From contig JAQWRT010000005.1 of the NCBI GenBank assembly GCA_029243605.1, positions 62,001 to 126,000 of the forward strand: 64,000 nt of DNA. The letters run 5' to 3'. The notes under the pieces are model-generated. The model was not told the origin of the DNA, did no database searches, and saw only the letters and a program-made list of their open reading frames with translations. Positions within the stretch are counted from its first letter, which is position 1. Every line of letters begins with the position of its first letter. Below are positions 52,188 through 61,096 of this stretch, piece after piece. Both the position numbers and the translations under genes were made by a program. Source of the stretch: Myxococcota bacterium (GTDB taxonomy: Bacteria; Myxococcota_A; UBA9160; UBA4427).

Positions 52188-52478
52188 ATGCACGCGCTGA
52201 TTCGATTCCTCCCTTCCGAGCGGACGGTCCGGGTCTCTCAGGGCAAGAGCCTGCTCGAGGCCGCCCGGGAGGCGGGGCTCCCCGTGGCCCAAACCTGCTC
52301 CAGTGAGGGCATCTGCGCGCGTTGCGGGATGGAAATTCTCGCGGGGGGCGAAGATCTGCCGCCGGAGAGCGACGCCGAGACTCGGGCCAAGGCGCGCAAC
52401 CGGATCGAGACCAAACTTCGCCTGTCCTGCCTGCTCAAGGCGGACCGCGACCTCACCGTGACCGCCCCCTATTGGTAG
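52188..52478 (+). CDS. [2Fe-2S] ferredoxin
   Basis: A 96-residue plant/adrenodoxin-type ferredoxin. The ligand set is CSSEGICARC (C-x5-C-x2-C) and a later Cys in LRLSCLL. The N-terminal VRVSQGKSLLEAAREAGLPV is typical of this beta-grasp fold. It could reduce oxygenases such as the P450 or group D monooxygenase elsewhere in the window, though they are far away. A chelatase gene begins ten bases downstream on the same strand. The ATG at 52188 fixes the usual length. Confidence 0.87.
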   Translation: MHALIRFLPSERTVRVSQGKSLLEAAREAGLPVAQTCSSEGICARCGMEILAGGEDLPPESDAETRAKARNRIETKLRLSCLLKADRDLTVTAPYW

Positions 52479-52488
52479 GAGCCAAACC

Positions 52489-52857
52489 TTGACCATCCGC
52501 GACGGGATCATCGTGATCGACCACGGCAGCCGCCAGCCGGCGGCCAATCAACTCGTGGGCCAGGTGGCCGCCCGGGTCCAAGCCCGGCGACCCGACGGGA
52601 TCGTGGAGCACGCGCACATGGAGATGGCTGCGCCGAGCCTCGAGGAAGCCCTCCGGGCGTGCCTCGATCGCGGCGCCGAACGGATTCTCGTCTTGCCCTA
52701 TTTCCTGGGTCCGGGTCGGCATACCCGGGAGACGATCCCCGAACTCGTGGCGGCCCTCGGAGAAAAGCACCCGGGGCTCGATATCCAGATCGCCGGGCCC
52801 CTGGGCGAACACGAAAAGCTCGTCGATGTGCTTTTGGAACGCGCCGAGCAGATTTAG
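52489..52857 (+). CDS. Sirohydrochlorin chelatase-like (CbiX small form)
   Basis: A 122-residue single-domain CbiX/SirB-like protein. Metal-insertion histidines are in IDHGSR near residue 13 and in GPGRHTRETIP, and VLPYFLGPG is the family strand. The short form acts as a homodimer and puts cobalt, iron or nickel into sirohydrochlorin (siroheme or cobalamin synthesis). The start is a TTG at 52489 with TAGGAGCC before it. It is ten bases behind the ferredoxin gene; no other cob genes are present. Confidence 0.87.
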   Translation: MTIRDGIIVIDHGSRQPAANQLVGQVAARVQARRPDGIVEHAHMEMAAPSLEEALRACLDRGAERILVLPYFLGPGRHTRETIPELVAALGEKHPGLDIQIAGPLGEHEKLVDVLLERAEQI

Positions 52858-52913
52858 CCGGGGAGGGCGAGAAGCCGGCCTCCCTCGGAGAGCCACCCCG
52901 GCGGCGCGGCGCC

Positions 52914-53456
52914 TCAGCCCTGAAGCGCGTACCAATAGAGAGCCGCCACTACCAGGGCGTGATCGATGGCCCCGTCGGCGAGCAACCGGGGCAGGTCCTC
53001 GGCGGGAATCAACTCGACGACGGTCTCCTCGGTGGCCGAATTTCGGATCGCCGCCACCGGCTCGACCCCGCGCATGACGAAGGTGTGGCAGCGGTTGCCG
53101 AAGACCGCCGGGTTTGGGTTCACCGCACCCAGGGGCTCGAGCGAAGCCCCGGCATAACCCGTCTCTTCGAGAAGTTCCCGGGCCGCCGCCTCGGCGGGGG
53201 TCTCGCCGGGGTCGACCATGCCACCGGGAATCTCCAGGGTGACCGCTCGAGCACCGTGGCGGTATTGACGCACCATGACGATTTCACCCGCTCGGGTCAC
53301 GGGAACGACGTTCACCCAATCATCGGCGTCGATGCGGTAGAAGGTGTGGCTCTCCCCCGAGTGCGGGGAACGGGCCGGGGCCCGGGCCAGGCGAAAAACT
53401 CGGCAATCGTGAAGGTTTTCCGGCTCTTCGTGGATCCAGGCTTTGGGGCGCGTCAT
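52914..53456 (-). CDS. NUDIX hydrolase, ADP-ribose pyrophosphatase type
   Basis: A 180-residue NUDIX protein. The box reads GGMVDPGETPAEAAAREL followed by LEETGY, complete with the metal-binding Glu residues, and an upstream VRQYRHG segment is typical of ADP-ribose pyrophosphatases. It would hydrolyse a nucleoside diphosphate derivative such as ADP-ribose. It is convergent with the chelatase gene and alone on its strand. Confidence 0.9.
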   Translation of the reverse strand: MTRPKAWIHEEPENLHDCRVFRLARAPARSPHSGESHTFYRIDADDWVNVVPVTRAGEIVMVRQYRHGARAVTLEIPGGMVDPGETPAEAAARELLEETGYAGASLEPLGAVNPNPAVFGNRCHTFVMRGVEPVAAIRNSATEETVVELIPAEDLPRLLADGAIDHALVVAALYWYALQG

Positions 53457-53552
53457 GGCCGGGGAGCTTAACCCAGTCCCCCCGCCGGACGGCGTCGCGG
53501 AAGCGGGCTAAGATGCGCCGCGCCCGATTATGGGCCCCTTGGGTAGCCGTTA

Positions 53553-55631
53553 ATGCATGACCCCGCCGCCGATCGCAGCCAGCTCTTTCAGCGTGGTGGC
53601 CACCTCTTCATGGTGGTCGCTGCGATTTTTACCGGTCTCGCCGGCGCTCTGGGGGCGGTCGCCTTTCGGCTCATGATCCGCAGCGTCCAGGCCGGGGCCT
53701 GGGGCGGGATCGAGGGGCTCCAGCAAATGGTTCAGACCGGTCTGCTCGCCGAACCCGAGGACCCCATCGAAGCCGCCCAGCACCTAGCCTGGGGGTGGCG
53801 GGTCGCGGTACCCACCCTGGGTGGGCTCCTCGTGGGTCCGCTGATCTACTTCTTCGCGCGCGAAGCCCGGGGCCACGGGGTTCCCGAAGTCATGAAGGCG
53901 GTGGCTCTGCGCGGCGGCGTGATCCGCGGCCGGATCGTCGCGATCAAGGCGGTCGCCTCCTCCCTCTCCATCGGAACCGGCGGCTCGGTGGGCCGCGAGG
54001 GGCCCATCGTGCAGATCGGCTCGGCCTTCGGCTCAGTCCTCGGCCAAGTTCTCAACCTCAACACCATGGGCATTCGAACCCTGGTGGGCTGCGGCGCCGC
54101 CGCGGGCATTTCGGCGACCTTCAACGCCCCCATCGCCGGCGCCATCTTTGCCGCGGAAGTCATCGTGGGCCATTTCGCGGTCACTCAGTTCACCCCCATC
54201 GTCATCTCGTCGGTGGTCGCCACCGTGGCCTCGCGTTTTTTCCTGGGCAATTACCCCGCCTTCAAGGTCCCGGACTATCAGATCGTCAGCCCCTTCGAAC
54301 TCCTCCCCTACCTCGCCGCGGGAGTGCTCGCCGGGCTCGTGGCGGTGGCCTTTATCCGAACGCTTTCGTTCTCCGAAACCGCTTTCGAGCGCCTGCGCAT
54401 GCCCGAATACCTCAAGGCCGCCGTGGGGGGGGCCGCAGTGGGTCTCATCGGCCTGCAACTCCCCCAAGTGCTCGGCGTCGGCTACACCACAATTTCCCTG
54501 GCCCTGGCCGGGACCCTCTCGGCTGTGACCATGGCGGCCCTGGTGGCGACCAAGATCGTCGCGACCTCGGTCACCATCGGCTCGGGCGGCTCGGGCGGTG
54601 TCTTTGCGCCCTCTCTCTTTCTCGGAGCGATGCTCGGAGGCGTCGTGGGGACCCTGGTCTCCGAGTACTTCCCCGGCGCGACGGCCTCCTCGGGGGCCTA
54701 CGCCCTAGTCACCATGGGGGCGGTGGTGGCCGCCACCACCCACGCGCCCATCAGCGCGATCATTATCATTTTTGAGCTGACCCAGGCCATCGATATCATC
54801 CCCGCGCTCATGACCGCTTGTGTGGTCAGCAGTCTGGTCTCCCAGCTCCTCTCCCGGGATTCCATCTACACCTCGAAGCTCCGCCGCCAGGGCATCGACC
54901 TCGAGGAAGCCACCGACCCCAACGTTCTCAAGTCGCTCTACGTCCGGGACGTCATCGACGAAGCGCCGGAAGTCATCTCGGAGTCCGCGAATTTCCAGGC
55001 CATTCTCGACCTCGTGGTCCAGAGCGACCACGCCCAGTTCTTCGTCACCAACGAACGCGACCAGCTACTCGGCGCTATTTCGCTCTCGGAGGTCCGGCGG
55101 CTGATCTATGAACAGGAGGCCCTGCGGCACCTCGTGGTCGCTGGGGATCTGGTCGATACGCGGCATCCCTCGGTCACCCCCGACGACGACCTCGCCGTGG
55201 CCATGAAAATTTTCAGCGGAACTCGCCTAGAGGAGATCGCGGTGGTTGACCCCGCCGATCCCGGGCGCTTGCTCGGCACGGTCAGCGAGAAGGCGATCAC
55301 CGAGATCAGCCAAACCGAGCAGCTGCGACGCGATCTGGCCGGCGGCTTCTCGAGCAGCATGACCGCGGTGGGCCGGGGTAAGACCGTCGACCTCGGCGAC
55401 GGTTACTGGCTCCGGGAGATCCTCGTTCCCGCCTACATGATTGGGCAAAACCTCGCCGAACTCGCCATCCGTGAACGCACCGGGGTCCAGGTCGTGCTGG
55501 CCCGGAGTCGCCCCATGGACGGGAGCGGCAAGATTCGCGTGGTCGGTGCCATGGACCCGCTCGGCGAGGGGGAGACCCTGATCGTCGCCGGCAGCCTCGA
55601 GGGGCTCAACGAACTCGAGCGGCATCGCTAG
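53553..55631 (+). CDS. ClC chloride channel/antiporter with CBS and TrkA-C domains
   Basis: A 692-residue ClC protein. The selectivity segments are GTGGSVGREGPIVQIG (GSGIP and GKEGP equivalents) and GSGGSGGVFAPSLFLG. The proton-glutamate region is GREGP, and GAAAGISATFNAPIAG is the family motif. After about residue 435 come two CBS units with DVIDEAPEVI and LRHLVVAGDLVD, then a TrkA-C/RCK-C-like domain (YWLREILVPAYMIGQNL). Such tails respond to nucleotides and control gating. The gene is alone between a NUDIX and a lipoprotein gene. Confidence 0.93.
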   Translation: MHDPAADRSQLFQRGGHLFMVVAAIFTGLAGALGAVAFRLMIRSVQAGAWGGIEGLQQMVQTGLLAEPEDPIEAAQHLAWGWRVAVPTLGGLLVGPLIYFFAREARGHGVPEVMKAVALRGGVIRGRIVAIKAVASSLSIGTGGSVGREGPIVQIGSAFGSVLGQVLNLNTMGIRTLVGCGAAAGISATFNAPIAGAIFAAEVIVGHFAVTQFTPIVISSVVATVASRFFLGNYPAFKVPDYQIVSPFELLPYLAAGVLAGLVAVAFIRTLSFSETAFERLRMPEYLKAAVGGAAVGLIGLQLPQVLGVGYTTISLALAGTLSAVTMAALVATKIVATSVTIGSGGSGGVFAPSLFLGAMLGGVVGTLVSEYFPGATASSGAYALVTMGAVVAATTHAPISAIIIIFELTQAIDIIPALMTACVVSSLVSQLLSRDSIYTSKLRRQGIDLEEATDPNVLKSLYVRDVIDEAPEVISESANFQAILDLVVQSDHAQFFVTNERDQLLGAISLSEVRRLIYEQEALRHLVVAGDLVDTRHPSVTPDDDLAVAMKIFSGTRLEEIAVVDPADPGRLLGTVSEKAITEISQTEQLRRDLAGGFSSSMTAVGRGKTVDLGDGYWLREILVPAYMIGQNLAELAIRERTGVQVVLARSRPMDGSGKIRVVGAMDPLGEGETLIVAGSLEGLNELERHR

Positions 55632-55695
55632 CCGAAACGCACCCCGGCGGGCGAGGCCCCTCTCGGGGGCCTGTCTAAAACTTGCCCGGGAGCCT

Positions 55696-56610
55696 CTACT
55701 CGAGCCTCAGGCCGACTCCCTCGGCTCCGGGGCTCACCGTGACCGGCGCCTTCGTCCCGGGATCTCGGGCGTCTCGGGTCATGGCATCGCCATCGGCGTC
55801 CAGGCGAGCCGTCAACGCGAGCGGGCCCTCGAAGCGGACGCCGGGCATCATCACCTGATCGGGGCCAATCTCAAAGACCAGGGGAAAGCTCGGGCTTGAA
55901 ATGCGCAGTACGGCCACCGGTGGGCCACCGCTTGCCCCAAGCCGACGCGCGATCACGAAAAGCGTTCCCTCGGACGACTTCCCGGGGGCGACGAGTTCGA
56001 TGGTGCCGCGGACCGAAGCGCCACCCTGTCCCCCGCTTGGCGCCGAGGCGGCGGGGGGACCTGTGGCCGAGGCGGAGCCCAATTGCAACTCGACCCCCGC
56101 CATTCCCGGAGAGACCGCCATGGGGCCCCGGGTGGCTGGATCGCCCGGATCCCGGGTCATCGCATCGCCATCGCTGTCTAAACGCGCCGAGAGTGACATG
56201 GGCCCCTCAAACACCGTCCCCGGCATCATGACCTGGTCGGGGCCGATCTCGAAGGCCAGGGGGAAGCTTGGGGTGGGAACGCGCAAAACCGCGAGAGGGG
56301 GACCTCCGGCCACCCCCTGGCGACGCGCGATGATGAAAAGGGTCCCCGAACGCTGGGCGAGCTCGGGCGCCAGACTCACGCGACCCCTGACCACGGCACC
56401 GGGCCGTCCCGAGGTCCCGGCCACGGGCGAGCGCGACCCCATGGCGCCCGGAGCCGGAGCCGTCTCCTCCTCGGGCGCCGGGAAAATCCGGGACAGATCC
56501 GGCTGGCTGGGTTCTTCCCCGGGCACAAAGGGGGCGATATTTCGATCGCATGCAACACCGCCCACCACCAGGGTGAGCAAAGCCGCGAGCTTCATCACTT
56601 TTTCAACCAT
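55696..56610 (-). CDS. Lipoprotein with two CcmI/CycH C-terminal-type Ig domains
   Basis: A 304-residue exported protein. The N-terminus is hydrophobic (KLAALLTLVVGGVACD) with a likely lipoprotein Cys, followed by a Pro/Ala/Glu-rich linker. Two repeats of about 95 residues follow. Each has the order GTLF(I/V)IARR-GGPP(L/V)AVLR-FPL-FEIGPDQVMMPG-ARLD-DGDAMTRD, which is the C-terminal Ig-like module of cytochrome c maturation protein CcmI/CycH. CcmI normally has one copy after TPR repeats; here no TPR or membrane ccm part is present. ATG 56610 is chosen because it precedes the hydrophobic segment. Confidence 0.78.
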   Translation of the reverse strand: MVEKVMKLAALLTLVVGGVACDRNIAPFVPGEEPSQPDLSRIFPAPEEETAPAPGAMGSRSPVAGTSGRPGAVVRGRVSLAPELAQRSGTLFIIARRQGVAGGPPLAVLRVPTPSFPLAFEIGPDQVMMPGTVFEGPMSLSARLDSDGDAMTRDPGDPATRGPMAVSPGMAGVELQLGSASATGPPAASAPSGGQGGASVRGTIELVAPGKSSEGTLFVIARRLGASGGPPVAVLRISSPSFPLVFEIGPDQVMMPGVRFEGPLALTARLDADGDAMTRDARDPGTKAPVTVSPGAEGVGLRLE

Positions 56611-56814
56611 GGATTCCAACCTACCCCTGAGCCGAGGGCCCCGCCCATTGCCGGTGCGTCGGACAAGCATAGTCGCGAATGCTCATCCCGCCCCGAAAAA
56701 TCGTCTAACACGCGCCCGCGAGGCCGTCTGCGAAGCGCGGCCAAATCGCGCGTGATAGGGTATTTGGGCAGGGCATCCTAAAAGGGCGCCCACGAACCCG
56801 AGAGGAAACCCTCC

Positions 56815-58572
56815 ATGACGAGCAGCCGGCAACCCCGAGCCAATGGCAATCCCTCGAGCCGCCAAGAGGGCACCAACCCGGGAAGCTTCGCGAATCCGCC
56901 GAATATCGGTGGCCCCCTGTCCTTCTCGTCCCCGGACACCCCGGACATGCCCCCGGTCTCCGAGAAGACGGCGTGGGATTTCATGCCCGAGGGCTGGTTA
57001 GAAACCGAGGGAACCTGGCGAGCCCCCGACGGCTTCGTACCCATCACCCAACTCGAACACGCTCGGCTCGGCATCACTACTCCCGAGATGGAGCGCGTCG
57101 CCCTCCGCGAGCCCCACCTGAACGCCGACCAGATCCGTGAGGAAGTCGCCGCAGGTCGCATGGTGATCCCCGCCAACAAGGTCCACCTGGGGATGGAACT
57201 CGACCCCATGGCGATTGGGCGTGCCAGCCGAACAAAGATCAACGCGAATATGGGCGCCTCTCCCGTCTCGAGTGGAAGCCAGGAGGAAGTCGAAAAACTC
57301 GAGTGGGCCCTGCGATGGGGTGCCGACACGGTGATGGACCTTTCGACCGGGGGCGACCTCGACGCGACCCGCGAGGCGATTATCAAGCACTCCACCGCGC
57401 CCATCGGCACGGTCCCCATCTACTCCATGATCCTCGGGCGCAGCATCGAGGAACTCGATCGCGAAATGGTCCTCGAGTGCCTCGAAGTCCAGGCGCGCCA
57501 GGGGGTCGATTATTTCACCATTCACGCGGGAGTCCGTCGGGCGCACCTCGACCTGGTGGCCCAGCGGCTGATTGGAATCGTCAGCCGTGGGGGCTCCCTG
57601 CTCGCGAAGTGGATGCTTCACCATGGGCGCGAGAACCTGATGGCGGAGATTTGGGACGACATCTGCCTGCTCATGCGCCGCTATGACGTGACCTTCTCCA
57701 TCGGCGACGGACTCCGGCCCGGAGGTCTCGCCGATGCGACCGACGGCGCCCAGCTCGGCGAGCTGAACGCTCTGGGGGAACTCACCGAGCGCGCCTGGCG
57801 CCATGGCGTGCAGGTCATGATCGAAGGACCGGGACACGTCCCCTTCGACCAGATCGAATACAACATGAAATTGCAACGCCAGATCTGCCACGGCGCGCCC
57901 TTCTATGTACTCGGTCCCCTGGTGACCGACGTCTTCCCCGGCTACGACCACATCACCAGCGCCATCGGCGCCACGGCCGCGGCCTATCACGGGGCGAGCA
58001 TGCTCTGCTACGTCACCCCCAAAGAACACCTGGGGTTGCCCAAGCGCGAAGACGTCAAGCAGGGCTGCGTCGCGTACCGAATCGCCGCCCACGCCGCCGA
58101 CGTAGCGCTTGGCGTCCCGGCCAGCCGGGACTGGGATGACGAACTCACCAAAGCCCGGGCCGCGCTGAATTGGGAGAAGCATTTCGAGCTCGCCTTCGAC
58201 ACCGATACCGCCCGGGCATTCCACGACGAGGACATGGACGTGGACACAGATTTCTGCGCCATGTGCGGCCACGATTGGTGCGCGGTCCGGATCAGCAAGG
58301 AGATCACGAGCTTCGTCTCGGGCAAGGACGAGGCCTACGCGTGGGAAAAGCCCAAGATTTCCGAGGCCCTGAGCGTCGAGCAGAAGGAGATCCTCCAGAG
58401 GAGGGGGGTGCTGACGCCCGAGGAATTGCACCGGCTGGCGAGCAAAACCCAGAGCCAGATGGACACGGGCAGCGGCCCGGCCCAGTGCCACAGCGACGTG
58501 GCCCTGGACGAGCAGGCGGCCCAGGCGCTCCAGGAGACCCGCGCCGAGGGCGCGGCCGACGCCCCGGGCTGA
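56815..58572 (+). CDS. thiC: Phosphomethylpyrimidine synthase
   Basis: A 585-residue ThiC, the radical-SAM enzyme that turns 5-aminoimidazole ribotide into the thiamine pyrimidine HMP-phosphate. It has [38 protein letters not shown] and [18 protein letters not shown]. The cluster ligands are CAMCGHDWC (C-x2-C-x4-C) near the C-terminus. The N-terminal 50 residues are a low-complexity tail of variable length in the family. GAGAGGAAAC precedes ATG 56815. I see no CTGAGA-type TPP riboswitch core in the 144 bases before it. Confidence 0.97.
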   Translation: MTSSRQPRANGNPSSRQEGTNPGSFANPPNIGGPLSFSSPDTPDMPPVSEKTAWDFMPEGWLETEGTWRAPDGFVPITQLEHARLGITTPEMERVALREPHLNADQIREEVAAGRMVIPANKVHLGMELDPMAIGRASRTKINANMGASPVSSGSQEEVEKLEWALRWGADTVMDLSTGGDLDATREAIIKHSTAPIGTVPIYSMILGRSIEELDREMVLECLEVQARQGVDYFTIHAGVRRAHLDLVAQRLIGIVSRGGSLLAKWMLHHGRENLMAEIWDDICLLMRRYDVTFSIGDGLRPGGLADATDGAQLGELNALGELTERAWRHGVQVMIEGPGHVPFDQIEYNMKLQRQICHGAPFYVLGPLVTDVFPGYDHITSAIGATAAAYHGASMLCYVTPKEHLGLPKREDVKQGCVAYRIAAHAADVALGVPASRDWDDELTKARAALNWEKHFELAFDTDTARAFHDEDMDVDTDFCAMCGHDWCAVRISKEITSFVSGKDEAYAWEKPKISEALSVEQKEILQRRGVLTPEELHRLASKTQSQMDTGSGPAQCHSDVALDEQAAQALQETRAEGAADAPG

Positions 58573-58734
58573 TCCGAAGCCCCGAGCCCGGCCTAGGGTC
58601 GAATCCAAGGGGTCGCTCCGGGGGATTTTGCCTCCACCAGCGACTCCGGAGCCGTCAATCCCGAAATTTTCTCGGCAAATCGCTGCTTTGGGCGCCCTTT
58701 GCTGCGTAAATAGCTGAATTTGTGGGTGGTCTGC

Positions 58735-59140
58735 ATAGCCCCAGCTTCGGGGCCGGTGTATCCTCCAAAGCCAACGGAGCGAAGCGTCACAGAGATCACC
58801 ACAGGAGCACCCCAGGGTGCTCTCGGCACCTCTTATCGACCCCACGATCAGTACTGGCCCACCCGTCGGCGAACCCATTCCGGGAACCGGCGAGCAACCG
58901 AAGGAGTCCTTTCGGGCCGTGGGTTAAGAAGCTGATCAGCGGGAGCGAGCGAGGCGCCAGGAACGCGAAGACCAAAAACCTTTGCCACGCAGCCCCGGCG
59001 AACCGGGGATCGCGCGGAATCAAGCCGAATCAGCCTAAGGAAACTCAGCCGGGACTAGGGAACTGCACCCACGGGGTCTTCGTCGGAATACGAAACCCCG
59101 GTACAGAACTTCCGGTACCGAGAGCCCGGAGCAAGGAGAG
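58735..59140 (+). ncRNA. Candidate structured RNA / long leader, no known family
   Basis: This stretch between thiC and a small-protein gene has no coding frame that I trust but holds a chain of strong hairpins. They are GCCCC/GGGGC (58738-58753), GAGCACCC/GGGTGCTC (58805-58822), a CCGAAGG/CCTTTCGG stem (about 58898-58915), CCCCGG-CGAA-CCGGGG (58993-59008), GGGGT-c-TTCGT/ACGAA-ACCCC (59073-59099) and CGGTAC/GTACCG (59099-59120). In addition CCCACG (58841) and GATCAG (58846) pair with CGTGGG (58918) and CTGATC (58932) in an order that would form a pseudoknot. I cannot match it to RNase P RNA, tmRNA, 6S RNA, SRP RNA or a familiar riboswitch. It could be a free RNA or the leader of the next gene. 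Confidence 0.45.
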
Positions 59141-59146
59141 AGTAAA

Positions 59147-59359
59147 ATGGACGTTAAAATCAAGCTCCAGCTGGAATTCACCGTCACCGGGAGCGGGATT
59201 GAAGATGCCTTCGAGGAATTCGATGAGCTGACCGTCGAGGGATTGATGAACGAAATCCTCGACAAGAATCTCGCCTGCGATTCAATCGTGAGTAAGGTCG
59301 TCGAGGGCCCGAACAGCCTCGAGGAGTACGACGAACACCAGAAACTCGCCGCCGGATAG
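59147..59359 (+). CDS. 70-residue acidic protein of unknown family
   Basis: A 70-residue acidic protein (MDVKIKLQLEFTVTGSG..., with many Glu and Asp and one Cys). The first half looks like a beta-strand pair and the second half is helical (EEFDELTVEGLMNEILD). GGAGAG is six bases before the ATG. It lies directly after the structured non-coding region and before a SprT-like gene of opposite strand. I do not recognise a family, so no function is proposed. Confidence 0.6.
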   Translation: MDVKIKLQLEFTVTGSGIEDAFEEFDELTVEGLMNEILDKNLACDSIVSKVVEGPNSLEEYDEHQKLAAG

Positions 59360-59395
59360 ACGAGAGTTCCCGCACGCGCGCCGCTCGAGGTGCAC

Positions 59396-59460
59396 CTCTC
59401 GAAACGCGCCTCTCGAAACGCGCCGCTCGAAACGCGCCATTCGAAACGCGCCATTCGAAC
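59396..59460 (+). repeat. 14-bp tandem repeat
   Basis: Four full units and one partial unit of the pattern C-N-Y-TCGAAACGCGC follow with period 14: CTCTCGAAACGCGC twice, CGCTCGAAACGCGC, CATTCGAAACGCGC, and a partial CATTCGAAC. The array lies between the small acidic gene and the convergent SprT-like gene. The changes between copies (CTC, CGC, CAT) suggest repeated duplication and drift. Confidence 0.85.
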
Positions 59461-59485
59461 GAACTCCACCAACCGAAGTCCGCCC

Positions 59486-59944
59486 CTAGAAGAGCGCCAA
59501 CTGCTCGGGCGGAGCGGGCCCGATTCGGGATCGATCGGCGCTGGGCGTCGCGATCACCCCTCGGGAAGGTGCGCCCGGCGCAAGACCCGGAGCCGGAAGA
59601 AACTCTCCGGGCGCCCTGCCCGGCCGATAGATCCCTTGGCGCCGGCACCACGCCAGCATCGTCTCGTTGAAGTCCTGGAAGCGCTGGGAATGGTTGAAAT
59701 GCCGCAGGTGCGCCAGTTCGTGGCAGAGGGTGCTGACCAGACTCGAGTATTTAAGGGGTTCCCGGGTCTTCACGTGATGAAGGCGAATCTTGATGGTCCC
59801 GTCCGAATAGCAGATTCCGTAGCGGAGCTTGACGTTGGCGCGCTCGGGCTCGATCACGCGATAGCGCAAACCGAAACGCACACAAATTCGGTCGGCGTCC
59901 TCCCTCAGCCGTCCGATCAGCTCCAGGCGGGTCCCTTTATCCAT
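59486..59944 (-). CDS. SprT-like / YgjP-type zinc metallopeptidase
   Basis: A 152-residue protein with the zinc motif TLCHELAHLRHFNHSQRF (HExxH and a further His) at about 73-90, preceded by GTIKIRLHHVKTREP. This is the YgjP/SprT-like gluzincin arrangement. The C-terminal third is Pro/Ala-rich and probably disordered. Relatives include SprT and DNA-protein crosslink proteases (Spartan/Wss1), but direct evidence for that role is absent. It converges with the small acidic gene and is divergent from the Lon-N gene. Confidence 0.82.
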   Translation of the reverse strand: MDKGTRLELIGRLREDADRICVRFGLRYRVIEPERANVKLRYGICYSDGTIKIRLHHVKTREPLKYSSLVSTLCHELAHLRHFNHSQRFQDFNETMLAWCRRQGIYRPGRAPGEFLPAPGLAPGAPSRGVIATPSADRSRIGPAPPEQLALF

Positions 59945-60025
59945 CTCGTTCCGAGTATTCCCGGCGCCGGAAGGAGCGTCAAGCCAACGCGCTAGACTCC
60001 GGGGACTCGAAAGGAATTCGCAACG

Positions 60026-60721
60026 ATGCCCGTCACTTCACCGCCTCGCCCCCTGCCTTTATTCCCCCTGCCGAATGTCGTTCTCTTCCCCACCGGCAGC
60101 GTTCCCCTCTACATTTTCGAGCCCCGCTATCGAGCCATGGTGCGAACCGCCCTGGACGGCGACCGGCGTATCGGCATGGTGGCGATCCGGCCCGATGCCC
60201 TAAACGACAGCGGCGAAAACCCCGCCGTCTTCGACGTGGGCTGCGAGGGCGAAATCAGCGGAGCTCGGGAGAGGGAGGACGGCACCCTCGACATCCTGCT
60301 CATGGCGAAGCACCGCTTTCGGATTCTGAGCGAAAGCCTCCCCACCCCCGTGCGCCCCTACCGAATGGCCGAGGTCGAATATCTCGCCGAGCAGAGCGAC
60401 CCCAAGAGCGCATCGGCGCTTGGCCCGCTCCGGGCCGATCTGCTTTCGGCCCTCGAGGAACTCGTCGCTCGCCAACATAGGAAGATGACCGTCGAGGCCA
60501 AGGATCAAATGGCCGCTTTCCAGGTCAAGCTGAAGGACTTCACCGAAGCGGAGCTCGTTCATGTCGTCGCTCAGGCCATCGAACTCGGGGTGGTCGAGAA
60601 GCAACGACTGCTCGAAGCCCCGGGCACTCGGGCCCGGCACGAACTTTTGATCGAGTTGCTTCGCTTTCAGATCGCCGAATCCGGAATTCCCGTAGCGCCG
60701 GGGTCCGGAGTTTTGCAGTGA
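60026..60721 (+). CDS. Lon-N (substrate-binding) domain protein
   Basis: A 231-residue protein with the LON substrate-binding fold (PLFPLPNVVLFPTGSVPLYIFEPRYRAM, then DVGCEGEISGAREREDGT) and a helical C-terminal part. It lacks the AAA+ and peptidase domains of Lon. Stand-alone forms are common and are thought to aid proteostasis, without a confirmed activity. The start at 60026 is well placed; the gene is followed by the non-coding region before dnaA. Confidence 0.9.
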   Translation: MPVTSPPRPLPLFPLPNVVLFPTGSVPLYIFEPRYRAMVRTALDGDRRIGMVAIRPDALNDSGENPAVFDVGCEGEISGAREREDGTLDILLMAKHRFRILSESLPTPVRPYRMAEVEYLAEQSDPKSASALGPLRADLLSALEELVARQHRKMTVEAKDQMAAFQVKLKDFTEAELVHVVAQAIELGVVEKQRLLEAPGTRARHELLIELLRFQIAESGIPVAPGSGVLQ

Positions 60722-61096
60722 ATTCGAGTCCACCGAAATTATTCGTAAGAAAATGCATTGTCTCGTATTTTGGAGAAAAATTGAGATTTGAACAGGTGCG
60801 GGAATCCGCCATCAACACAGAAACGATGCACAGACTTTCCTTTCAGGATTGACCTAAGACCCGCCGAGGCAAAGACATTCGGACTTCGAAACACCGGTTC
60901 AAAGCTTTCTAGAACTGCTTTTGAGGGCGGCTTGAAAGCGGCTTGAAAAAAGCTGGATGTCCCGATTCCCGCTTTGCGGACTCTTGGACGGTTGTGGTTA
61001 ACTGGCCTCTGTTCAGCCAGCGTTCCGAATCCAATCCCCTTGGATCGACGCACAACCCCCCAAACCCCCTAGGAATCCAAGCGCAACGCGTACGGA
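60722..61096. other. Non-coding region before dnaA; possible replication origin
   Basis: These 375 bases have no convincing gene and are clearly more AT-rich at the left end (about 60720-60800, with runs such as AAATTATTCG, AAGAAAATGC and GAAAAATTGAG) than the rest of the window. One DnaA-box-like site, TGTGGTTAA (near 60995), differs by one base from TGTGGATAA; other boxes are absent or weak. Position before dnaA and the AT-rich left part would suit an oriC, but the near lack of consensus boxes makes this tentative. Confidence 0.35.

Noticed and set aside
56671-56814. TPP riboswitch before thiC
   Set aside because: I found no CTGAGA core or paired helices of the THI element in the 144 bases upstream. 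The start has a normal ribosome site.
58831-58860. SAM-I riboswitch-like piece (CTCTTATCGA ... ACTGGCCC)
   Set aside because: Only isolated words agree. The order of the conserved helices and the GATGAAGCCC/GGCAACC core are not present, and the next gene is not a methionine gene.
59121-59140. RNase P RNA resemblance (CCCGGAGCAAGG)
   Set aside because: The conserved GAGGAAAGTCC and ACAGAA segments of RNase P RNA are absent on both strands, so the short match is likely chance.
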